DNA of 6,695 bases from Campylobacteraceae bacterium (GTDB taxonomy: Bacteria > Campylobacterota > Campylobacteria > Campylobacterales > JALSKU01): positions 1 to 6,695 of the forward strand of contig WFMT01000056.1 of assembly GCA_015488975.1 (NCBI GenBank). The letters run 5' to 3'. The position numbers and the translations under genes were made by a program. Positions 1-4,813 of the stretch are shown one piece after another (position 1 is the first letter of the stretch; each line of letters begins with the position of its first letter). The notes under the pieces were generated by a model. It did no database searches, was not told the DNA's origin, and saw only the letters and a program-made list of their open reading frames with translations.

Positions 1-1268
1 TCAGTTATTGCATTTATTTGTCCTACTATGCTATTCTTTGTTACTATGCCATTAATGGTCGTTGTACCATTGCCATTCATGGTCGTTGTACCATTGATAA
101 CTATAGATTTTTCAGCCAGTTTTTTGCCACTATTATCATACACAACAAGATTGAAACTACCTTGCTTAAAATCGTATCCACTATTTATCAAGGCTGCATT
201 GTTAGTAAGATTTAGTGTGGAAGAATCCATGGAGTTAACAGCACTTGATGCATATACAGAATTTGTTTTTTGTATCAAACCTTTGGACATAGTATCCAAA
301 CTATCAATATATTTTTGTAACTTACCGTCAGTTGGAAAAGCTGTTTTAGAATCGATATTTCTTCCACGCAAATCTAAAATAGCACCTATTTTACCACCTT
401 GTATTTTTGTACTCATGTTAACTCTTGAGCCGTCTGAACTCTCTTGATAGATAGAATAATACTTACTTTTATTTCCATTATTATCTATCGTCAGAGGATG
501 AAATGTAGAACCATCGACAAAAGATTCACCTGCAATATTTAGATAATACTCTTTACCACCGTCATTTAATTGTGGATTTACAGATATATCACTTTGCATA
601 TTCCCCTTAAATACAGAAACTCCAAGCAATTTTGACAATGAAAGCTCTAATTTATCTCTTTGATCTCTTAAATCATTTGCATTATTATATTTTATAGATT
701 CTACATTACTTATTTGAGCATTTAAATCTGCAATTTTTTTACCTATATTATTTACTTCATCTATACTTACTTTCAACTGATCATTTAAAGAATTTTGCGA
801 AGCTCTTAGTCTGCTTCTTGTATCTTGAATATGATTTGTAAATGTTTCAGTTGCCTGGGCTAAAACTGTTTTTTTGGACGAACTTGTAGGATTGGAAGCA
901 AAACTGTTCCAAGAGTTAAAATAATTTTTCATATCATTTTGTAGTCCTACTCCACTTGTATCTGGAAAATATCTTGCTATTTCCTCAAGAGTAGATTTGG
1001 AAAATTGATTATATTCTAAAGAATTTGCACTATTTCTAAGTCTTCCAAAAACAAATTCATCATGAATCCTTTTGATAGCTTTAACTTTAACCCCTCGCCC
1101 TATATCTCCCGGTACAGTATGCAAAGGAGTTTGTGCCTGCGTTATAACTCTTTGTCTTGAGTACCCTTGTGTATTTGCATTTGCTATATTGTGACCAGTC
1201 GTTCCCATTTGCAACTGAGATACATCCAATCCTGTATATCCGGTATCCAATGTACTAAATAAACTCAT
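1..1268 (-). CDS. flgK: Flagellar hook-filament junction protein FlgK (HAP1), 3' end missing
   Basis: FlgK forms the first junction layer between hook and filament and is exported by the flagellar type III apparatus. I translated this frame from the ATG at 1268 and it stays open for 422 codons to the window edge. Family members are usually about 600 residues in Campylobacter, so the C-terminal third is missing. Residues 2-40 form the N-terminal rod domain with the signature NIANANTQGYSRQ at 27-39. Residues about 150-215 are helical (DLRDQRDKLE), followed by a beta-rich outer domain. Its start overlaps the flgN-like stop by one base (TAATG), and an AAGGTGA ribosome site lies inside the end of flgN, so the two are probably translationally coupled. 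It is the last visible gene of the sigma-54 operon that starts at flgI. Residues 392-407 are two copies of an eight-residue unit. Identification is very secure. Confidence 0.95.
   Translation of the reverse strand, partial: MSLFSTLDTGYTGLDVSQLQMGTTGHNIANANTQGYSRQRVITQAQTPLHTVPGDIGRGVKVKAIKRIHDEFVFGRLRNSANSLEYNQFSKSTLEEIARYFPDTSGVGLQNDMKNYFNSWNSFASNPTSSSKKTVLAQATETFTNHIQDTRSRLRASQNSLNDQLKVSIDEVNNIGKKIADLNAQISNVESIKYNNANDLRDQRDKLELSLSKLLGVSVFKGNMQSDISVNPQLNDGGKEYYLNIAGESFVDGSTFHPLTIDNNGNKSKYYSIYQESSDGSRVNMSTKIQGGKIGAILDLRGRNIDSKTAFPTDGKLQKYIDSLDTMSKGLIQKTNSVYASSAVNSMDSSTLNLTNNAALINSGYDFKQGSFNLVVYDNSGKKLAEKSIVINGTTTMNGNGTTTINGIVTKNSIVGQINAIT
48..95 (-). repeat. In-frame 24-bp tandem duplication within flgK
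   Basis: Two adjacent 24-bp units (48-71 and 72-95) differ at a single base (A at 54 versus C at 78). In flgK they encode NGTTTMNG followed by NGTTTING, residues 392-407. The unit keeps the frame, so changes in copy number would lengthen or shorten a loop without breaking the protein. The near identity suggests a recent duplication. The repeat is directly visible; any effect on function is inference. Confidence 0.85.
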
Positions 1269-1696
1269 TACGCCGTCACCTTAAGCAGAGAAAAACTTCT
1301 TGGGTTTATTTTTTTATAATCATCCATTTCTGTTGGAAAAATTCTATCAAACAGTGAACTATAAAATTCATTGACTACTACAACAAATTTCGCATATTCT
1401 TTATTTAATTTTTGTAATTCTTTTAATCTTAATTTAAGCAAATCAAGTGTTTGTTTTTCCTCCTCGCTCAATATATCTGAAAGTTCTTTTTCTTGAGCAT
1501 TCTCAATCAACTTTACAAGTTCATTATCCAAAAGGGCTTTGTTGTTTTCAAAGATACCGATAATCTCATCTTTTATTTTTGTTCTATTGTAGATTGACTC
1601 ATTTTTGGCATTTTTTATATCTTCAATGTCATCTTTGGTTAATCTTATCAAATCATCTATATTTTTTACAACACTATTTAGATAATGAGGTATCAT
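1268..1696 (-). CDS. flgN: FlgN-like export chaperone for hook-associated proteins
   Basis: This 142-residue protein is rich in Lys, Glu and Leu and almost entirely helical, with a long coiled-coil stretch at about residues 73-105 and a non-polar helix after it (FVVVVNEFYSSLF). It has no signal peptide or membrane segment. That build and its place directly before flgK fit FlgN, the cytoplasmic chaperone that holds FlgK (and FlgL) for the export gate. The homologous slot in C. jejuni carries a FlgN-like gene. The frame has an ATG at 1702 and another at 1696. The ribosome site AAGGAG (1704-1709) is 1 base from the first and 7 bases from the second, so I chose 1696 (MIPHYL...). Its stop overlaps the flgK start by one base. 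FlgN sequences diverge widely, so the call rests on fold and position more than on residue motifs. Confidence 0.75.
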   Translation of the reverse strand: MIPHYLNSVVKNIDDLIRLTKDDIEDIKNAKNESIYNRTKIKDEIIGIFENNKALLDNELVKLIENAQEKELSDILSEEEKQTLDLLKLRLKELQKLNKEYAKFVVVVNEFYSSLFDRIFPTEMDDYKKINPRSFSLLKVTA

Positions 1697-1703
1697 TGTC
1701 ATA

Positions 1704-1709
1704 CTCCTT
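1704..1709 (-). promoter_or_regulatory. Ribosome binding site deciding the flgN start
   Basis: AAGGAG on the minus strand. Spacing is 1 base to the ATG at 1702 but 7 bases to the ATG at 1696, which makes 1696 the likely start of the FlgN-like protein. Confidence 0.75.
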
Positions 1710-1730
1710 CTTTTTTAAAAGAGAAAATAT

Positions 1731-1928
1731 CTAAACGAGAGTCTGTGCAATCTTTTCAGCAGTTTTTTCAATATCTATTTTATAATTTCCATTTAAAATA
1801 TTTTTTTTTATCGACTCTAATTTATCATTTTCTTTATTTTTAATATTATTTTTAATATTGCTACTTTTACTATTTGAAACTTTATGGCTATTAATCGATA
1901 CAGCTCCAATGTCAACCTTTGAAATCAT
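1731..1928 (-). CDS. flgM: Anti-sigma-28 factor FlgM
   Basis: FlgM binds the flagellar sigma factor FliA (sigma-28) in the cytoplasm and holds back late genes until the hook is complete, when it is exported. From the ATG at 1928 the protein has 65 residues, about the size of C. jejuni FlgM, and begins MISKVDIG. Residues about 35-65 (ESIKKNILNGNYKIDIEK, then TAEKIAQTLV) match the C-terminal sigma-binding helices; the Lys/Ser/Asn-rich N-terminus is expected to be disordered. The frame could open 11 codons earlier at 1961. The inner start is better because AAAGGA lies 6 bases before it, the outer ATG has no ribosome site, and a probable sigma-28 promoter overlaps the outer ATG. It lies 54 bases after flgJ, the widest gap inside the flagellar operon. 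An A9 run crosses codons 40-43. Confidence 0.88.
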   Translation of the reverse strand: MISKVDIGAVSINSHKVSNSKSSNIKNNIKNKENDKLESIKKNILNGNYKIDIEKTAEKIAQTLV

Positions 1929-1934
1929 CTTATA

Positions 1935-1940
1935 TCCTTT
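1935..1940 (-). promoter_or_regulatory. Ribosome binding site deciding the flgM start
   Basis: AAAGGA on the minus strand, 6 bases before the ATG at 1928. The in-frame ATG at 1961 is preceded by ATAAAGACGAT, which has no comparable site. Confidence 0.75.
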
Positions 1941-1959
1941 AGAGTTTGTTACTGTCTCC

Positions 1960-1985
1960 ATATCGTCTTTATAGAAAAATTATTA
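1960..1985 (-). promoter_or_regulatory. Probable sigma-28 (FliA) promoter of flgM
   Basis: Minus strand: TAATAATT at 1985-1978, ten bases, then GACGATAT at 1967-1960. The -10 box holds CGATAT, the Campylobacterota form of the FliA site, and shares GACGAT with the stronger site before flaG. The -35 part is a weak match to TAAAGTTT. Transcription would start near 1953, leaving a leader of about 25 bases that contains the AAAGGA site. This would put the anti-sigma factor under its own target sigma, a feedback known for flgM elsewhere. Assigned by motif only. Confidence 0.55.
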
Positions 1986-2270
1986 ACCTCTGTGCTTCAA
2001 ATAATTAAACAATAATTCACTAAATCCAAAATGACCGCTTAATTTATTGCTCATAGTATCATTATACATGGATTTGTATATATCTTCACCGGCACTTTTT
2101 GGAAACAGTGTATTTTCACTTTTTGTTGAAACATCCAATATTTTTGCTATAAAAAATGCTTCAAATTTATCAGTTTGTTCTTTCAGCTTTGCATCATTGT
2201 CTGTTTTAACGATATTTGGAACACTGTTTAAACTCCTCATAACGCTATAATTATCTATATTTATATTCAT
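1983..2270 (-). CDS. flgJ: FlgJ rod-binding protein, single-domain form without muramidase
   Basis: This 95-residue protein corresponds to the N-terminal rod-binding domain of FlgJ, which caps and assists assembly of the flagellar rod in the periplasm. The matching region is residues about 32-92: KFEAFFIAKIL, then the acidic segment with AGEDIYKSMYNDTMSNKLS and the closing GFSELLFNYLKH. Enterobacterial FlgJ is about 310 residues because it also carries a glucosaminidase domain; that domain is absent here, as is usual in Campylobacterota, so another enzyme must open the cell wall. The ATG at 2270 is preceded by AAGGAA six bases upstream. Only 9 bases separate it from the flgI stop, so the ribosome site touches that stop and the two are likely coupled. 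Confidence 0.88.
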   Translation of the reverse strand: MNINIDNYSVMRSLNSVPNIVKTDNDAKLKEQTDKFEAFFIAKILDVSTKSENTLFPKSAGEDIYKSMYNDTMSNKLSGHFGFSELLFNYLKHRG

Positions 2271-2279
2271 TTTTTTCCT

Positions 2280-3329
2280 TTAGATTATCTCAACATCAGC
2301 TCTTATAGCACCAGCTCTTTTGATGCCTTCTATAATAGATATGACATCTTTTGGCTTAGCTCCCAATTTTTGCAAAGCTCTTGCCAAATTTGATATTGTA
2401 ACATCATTTTTTCTTACACTAAGTGTGCTATTTTGCACATTTAGTGCCATATTTTGACCTACTGGAATATTATTTTTAGAATTACCAATATTGTTGACCG
2501 GCACTATCTTTATGGTTATATTTTTATGAGTGATAACAACAGGATCTATTTTGATATTTACCCCTGCAACTATGGTGCCTGTTCTCTCATCAATAACTAT
2601 CTTTTCTATAGGCTTATACTTCACATTGGTATTTAAAATTTTTGCCATAAAGGATATGACACTTGTGTTATCAGGCTTTCTTAGCTTGATAGTTTTAGGA
2701 TCAATCGCAATTGCCACTTTCTCATTAAAAGCAGCATTTAAACTTTTTTGTATATCTATTGCTGTTTCAAAACTTGATTGTTTTAAGGAAAGTTTTAAAT
2801 ATTTTTTATCATATATGTCATAAACTACACTTTTTTCAACAATACCACCATTTAAAATCGTACCGGCAGTTGCATGATTTAGCTCACCCCTTCCTCTGCC
2901 ATTTCTACCTCCAATGCTTATTGAGCCTTGAGCCAAAGCGTAAATTTTACCATCAACTCCTTTTAGAGGTGTTATCAAGAGAGTTCCTCCTTCTAAGGAC
3001 TTTGCATCTCCTATGGATGAAACTGTAACATCAAGCTTATCACCTTGTCTTGTAAAAGGAGGTAATTTTGCAGTAACGATAACAGCTGCTATATTTTTTG
3101 ATTTTATATCTTTTGGATCTATTTTTACATTAACCGTTTGAAGCAAGTTTGACAAGGATCTAACTGTAAAAGCTGAAGTTGTACCATCACCTGTACCATT
3201 TAGTCCGACAACAAGGCCATAACCAATAACTTGGTTATTCCTCACTCCAACAACACTTGCCAAATTTTTTATCTTTTCGGCATTTAAAAAAGTAAAAACC
3301 AAAAACAGTATAAATAGTACTTTTTTCAA
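2280..3329 (-). CDS. flgI: Flagellar P-ring protein FlgI
   Basis: FlgI forms the P-ring, the bushing around the flagellar rod in the peptidoglycan layer. The 349-residue protein is full length. Residues 1-17 are a Sec signal peptide (MKK, then a hydrophobic run, cut likely after LNA). Family blocks follow: VIGYGLVVGLNGTGDGT at about 34-50, PPFTRQGDKLDVTVSSIGDA and GGTLLITPLKGVDGK in the middle, and LGAKPKDVISIIEGIKRAGA near the end. The start codon is TTG at 3329, with AAGGA six bases before it; the signal peptide begins exactly there and no upstream ATG is in frame, so TTG is well supported. It opens the flgI-flgJ-flgM-flgN-flgK array and has a sigma-54 promoter just upstream. A P-ring implies a Gram-negative envelope; the L-ring gene is not in this window. 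Confidence 0.97.
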   Translation of the reverse strand: MKKVLFILFLVFTFLNAEKIKNLASVVGVRNNQVIGYGLVVGLNGTGDGTTSAFTVRSLSNLLQTVNVKIDPKDIKSKNIAAVIVTAKLPPFTRQGDKLDVTVSSIGDAKSLEGGTLLITPLKGVDGKIYALAQGSISIGGRNGRGRGELNHATAGTILNGGIVEKSVVYDIYDKKYLKLSLKQSSFETAIDIQKSLNAAFNEKVAIAIDPKTIKLRKPDNTSVISFMAKILNTNVKYKPIEKIVIDERTGTIVAGVNIKIDPVVITHKNITIKIVPVNNIGNSKNNIPVGQNMALNVQNSTLSVRKNDVTISNLARALQKLGAKPKDVISIIEGIKRAGAIRADVEII

Positions 3330-3335
3330 CTTTAA

Positions 3336-3340
3336 TCCTT
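3336..3340 (-). promoter_or_regulatory. Ribosome binding site for the TTG start of flgI
   Basis: AAGGA on the minus strand, 6 bases before TTG at 3329. Together with the signal peptide that starts there, it supports a non-ATG start. Confidence 0.7.
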
Positions 3341-3361
3341 AAAGCAAATTCTATAAGAGTT

Positions 3362-3381
3362 AAAGCAATATGTGTTCCAAA
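3362..3381 (-). promoter_or_regulatory. Sigma-54 (RpoN) promoter of the flgI operon
   Basis: Minus strand reads TTTGGAAC at 3381-3374, ACATA, then TTGCTTT at 3368-3362. The invariant GG (3378-3377) and GC (3366-3365) are exactly 10 bases apart, and both boxes match the C. jejuni consensus as I know it. Transcription should begin near 3353, about 24 bases before the flgI start. The motif begins on the base next to the rsmD stop codon, so it fills the gap between the housekeeping gene and the flagellar genes. In this phylum such promoters answer to the FlgS/FlgR two-component system; neither gene is in view. Confidence 0.9.
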
Positions 3382-3960
3382 TCAAGTATACTTATAGTAA
3401 CTTATAGTTGTTTTACCAAATTTCTTACTTTTGATTTTTTTATAGTCAGCTATATTTTGTGGAGGAGTTATATCACTTATATGTTCTATGGATACAAGTT
3501 CACATATTTCAACAGGAATATTTTCAATAAGATTATATGTTTTTAGATAAATTTCATCCATTCCATCTCTTATGGAGAAAGGAGGATCAAAATAAAAATA
3601 AGCCTTTTTATTTATCTTTTTTAAAAGTTTTGGAAATTCTGTAAAACTGTCTGCAAGCACAGCGACACACTTTTCATCCTCAATACTTTTTATATTTTGC
3701 AAAAGTATTTTATACGCATCTGTATCTTTTTCTATAAAATAAACTTTTTTTGCACCTCTACTTAGAGCCTCAAGTCCAACAGAACCACTTCCTGCAAAGA
3801 CTTCAATAAAAATACTGTTTACTATTTCAAACTGGATTGTATTAAAAAATGACTCTTTTACGATTGATTTTGTACTTCTTGTGCTATTTAGTGATGGCAG
3901 TAACAGCTTTTTTCCTCTGTATTTTCCACTGCATATCGTAGTATATAAACTATTTTTCAT
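3382..3960 (-). CDS. rsmD: 16S rRNA (guanine-966-N2)-methyltransferase RsmD
   Basis: RsmD moves a methyl group from S-adenosylmethionine to N2 of a guanine in 16S rRNA of the small subunit. The 192 residues match the family in length and order: SGKYRGKKLLLP at 11-22, the TRSTKSIVKESFFNTI helix at 27-42, the SAM-binding loop EVFAGSGSVGLEALSRGA at 53-70 with an acidic end (IEKD, 76-79), and the catalytic motif DPPF at 125-128. The SAM loop is preceded by Glu where many relatives have Asp. The ATG lies inside the last codons of the upstream ORF (11-bp overlap), with AAGGGA six bases before it. A homologue occupies the same place in C. jejuni, where it was annotated as a DNA methylase, so a DNA substrate is the alternative; the RsmD-type N-terminus favours rRNA. 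Confidence 0.88.
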   Translation of the reverse strand: MKNSLYTTICSGKYRGKKLLLPSLNSTRSTKSIVKESFFNTIQFEIVNSIFIEVFAGSGSVGLEALSRGAKKVYFIEKDTDAYKILLQNIKSIEDEKCVAVLADSFTEFPKLLKKINKKAYFYFDPPFSIRDGMDEIYLKTYNLIENIPVEICELVSIEHISDITPPQNIADYKKIKSKKFGKTTISYYKYT

Positions 3961-4315
3961 AAAATTCCCTTATTGTATTTATAAGATTTTCTCTAAAATC
4001 AAGAGTTAATTTATCTATTTTTCTCTCTAATTTCCAAATCATTTTTTCATTATCTTCATATTTAACAATTTTATTTTCACCTAATATAGAATTTTCATAA
4101 ATCTTTTTTAAGTCCATCAATAAAGTAGATTTGGAAAAAGGAATCTGTATATCTGCCTCTTTTGAAGAATTTATCAATACTAAATATTTATCAGTTTGTA
4201 TTTTTTTATCACTGATGACAATATCACAATTTTTGTAAGATGTTATATAATCTTTTAAAAAAATTTCTAAACTGTTTTTTAACAATAACGAGTCGCACAA
4301 AATCGAAATTTTCAT
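3950..4315 (-). CDS. Small protein of unknown function, receiver-like N-terminal half
   Basis: I do not recognise this 121-residue protein as a named gene. It is cytoplasmic by appearance, with no signal peptide or membrane segment. Residues 1-75 show an alternating strand-helix pattern like a shortened response-regulator receiver: MKISILCD (strand with an acid), a helix at 10-24, DIVISD at 31-36 ending in Asp, LVLINSS at 45-51 ending in Ser, and IPFSKSTLLMDLKKI at 58-72, which resembles the KPF-containing last strand and helix of receivers but has Ile for the key Lys. Residues about 88-121 form a charged amphipathic helix. No output domain is present. The ATG at 4315 follows AAAGGA by ten bases, and the end overlaps rsmD by 11 bases, so the two are co-translated. 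A similar small ORF precedes the methylase gene in C. jejuni as I recall. The receiver reading is inference. Confidence 0.75.
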   Translation of the reverse strand: MKISILCDSLLLKNSLEIFLKDYITSYKNCDIVISDKKIQTDKYLVLINSSKEADIQIPFSKSTLLMDLKKIYENSILGENKIVKYEDNEKMIWKLERKIDKLTLDFRENLINTIREFYEK

Positions 4316-4337
4316 ATAAAATTATCCTTTTTGAAAA

Positions 4338-4343
4338 GTTATA
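4338..4343 (-). promoter_or_regulatory. Candidate housekeeping -10 box for the small ORF and rsmD
   Basis: TATAAC on the minus strand, preceded by AT-rich sequence and about 22 bases from the ATG at 4315. No clear -35 box is visible, which is common for sigma-70 promoters in this phylum. TAAAAT at 4353-4348 is an equally possible choice. Low confidence. Confidence 0.3.
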
Positions 4344-4377
4344 CGATATTTTATCAAAACTTTCATAAGATATACTC

Positions 4378-4404
4378 TAAAGTTTATTTATATACGGACG
4401 ATTT
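4378..4404 (+). promoter_or_regulatory. Sigma-28 (FliA) promoter of flaG-fliD-fliS
   Basis: TAAAGTTT at 4378-4385 is a perfect match to the classical FliA -35 box. Eleven bases later comes GACGATTT (4397-4404), which agrees with GCCGATAA at the core and with the Campylobacterota form CGATWT. Transcription should start near 4411, giving a leader of about 28 bases with AAGGAG at 4426-4431. This marks the group as late flagellar genes released when FlgM is exported. Confidence 0.85.
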
Positions 4405-4438
4405 TATCTTAGAATTTAATAACACAAGGAGTTAAATC

Positions 4439-4810
4439 ATGGATATATTTAATGCTGTAGGAAAACATGTAGATTCTGCTCAACACTACAATGTAGAACA
4501 AACAAGCACCATTAGCACTAAAACCGTACAACACACTGAGCAGGCAACATCAAGTAAAGTGCAAAACAAACAAGATAGCAAGCAGATTCAGCAACATTTG
4601 TCAAATACCATTAAAAAGCTAAATGATCAAATGCAATCGCTAAATATCAATATTGAATTTGGATTTAACAGTAAAATTGATGAGTTATTTGTAGATGTCA
4701 CAGAAAAAAGCTCAGGCAAACTTATAAGAACTATACCCACTCAAGATGCTATGAAACTTGCTGAGAAAATGAAAGAAGTCATAGGCATGATTTTTGATAA
4801 AAAAGGATAA
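4439..4810 (+). CDS. flaG: Flagellar protein FlaG
   Basis: FlaG-family proteins affect filament length; their exact mechanism is not settled. The 123-residue protein has two parts. Residues 1-50 are rich in Gln, Thr, Ser and Lys and look disordered. Residues about 55-123 hold the conserved FlaG domain: LNDQMQSLNINIEFGFN, then DELFVDVTEKSSGKLIRTIP and a final helix (MKLAEKMKEVIGMIFD). The block SGKLIRTIP is the hallmark. AAGGAG lies 7 bases before the ATG. It is the first gene after the sigma-28 promoter, and the flaG-fliD-fliS order is the usual one in this phylum. The last two sense codons plus stop (AAA GGA TAA) carry the ribosome site for fliD. Confidence 0.92.
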   Translation: MDIFNAVGKHVDSAQHYNVEQTSTISTKTVQHTEQATSSKVQNKQDSKQIQQHLSNTIKKLNDQMQSLNINIEFGFNSKIDELFVDVTEKSSGKLIRTIPTQDAMKLAEKMKEVIGMIFDKKG

Positions 4811-4813
4811 ATA

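Noticed and set aside
28..447. Plus-strand open frame of 139 codons with hydrophobic residues
   Set aside because: It is the antisense shadow of flgK, which has family motifs in the opposite frame; no ribosome site precedes it.
895..912. Sigma-54-like word on the minus strand inside flgK (TTGGAACAGTTTTGCTT)
   Set aside because: The GG and GC elements are 9 bases apart, not the required 10, and the sequence codes for conserved-looking FlgK residues.
2530..3028. Plus-strand open frames opposite flgI
   Set aside because: Antisense shadows of a well-conserved full-length FlgI; the hydrophobic look comes from reverse-complemented AT-rich codons.
3387..3407. Direct repeat of ACTTATAGT at the end of rsmD
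   Set aside because: It encodes the natural Ser-Tyr-Tyr-Lys-Tyr C-terminus and is too short and AT-rich to separate from chance.
3930..3942. CGATAT on the minus strand near the start of rsmD
   Set aside because: It is inside the coding sequence, lacks a -35 element, and would start a transcript past the rsmD start.
4342..4350. CGATAT on the plus strand upstream of flaG as a second sigma-28 -10 box
   Set aside because: The position 11 bases upstream reads TATCCTTT, with no resemblance to TAAAGTTT, while a much better site lies at 4378-4404.
4316..4438. Riboswitch, attenuator or terminator in the divergent gap
   Set aside because: I see no stable stem followed by a T run and no conserved aptamer-like layout; promoters and ribosome sites account for the region.
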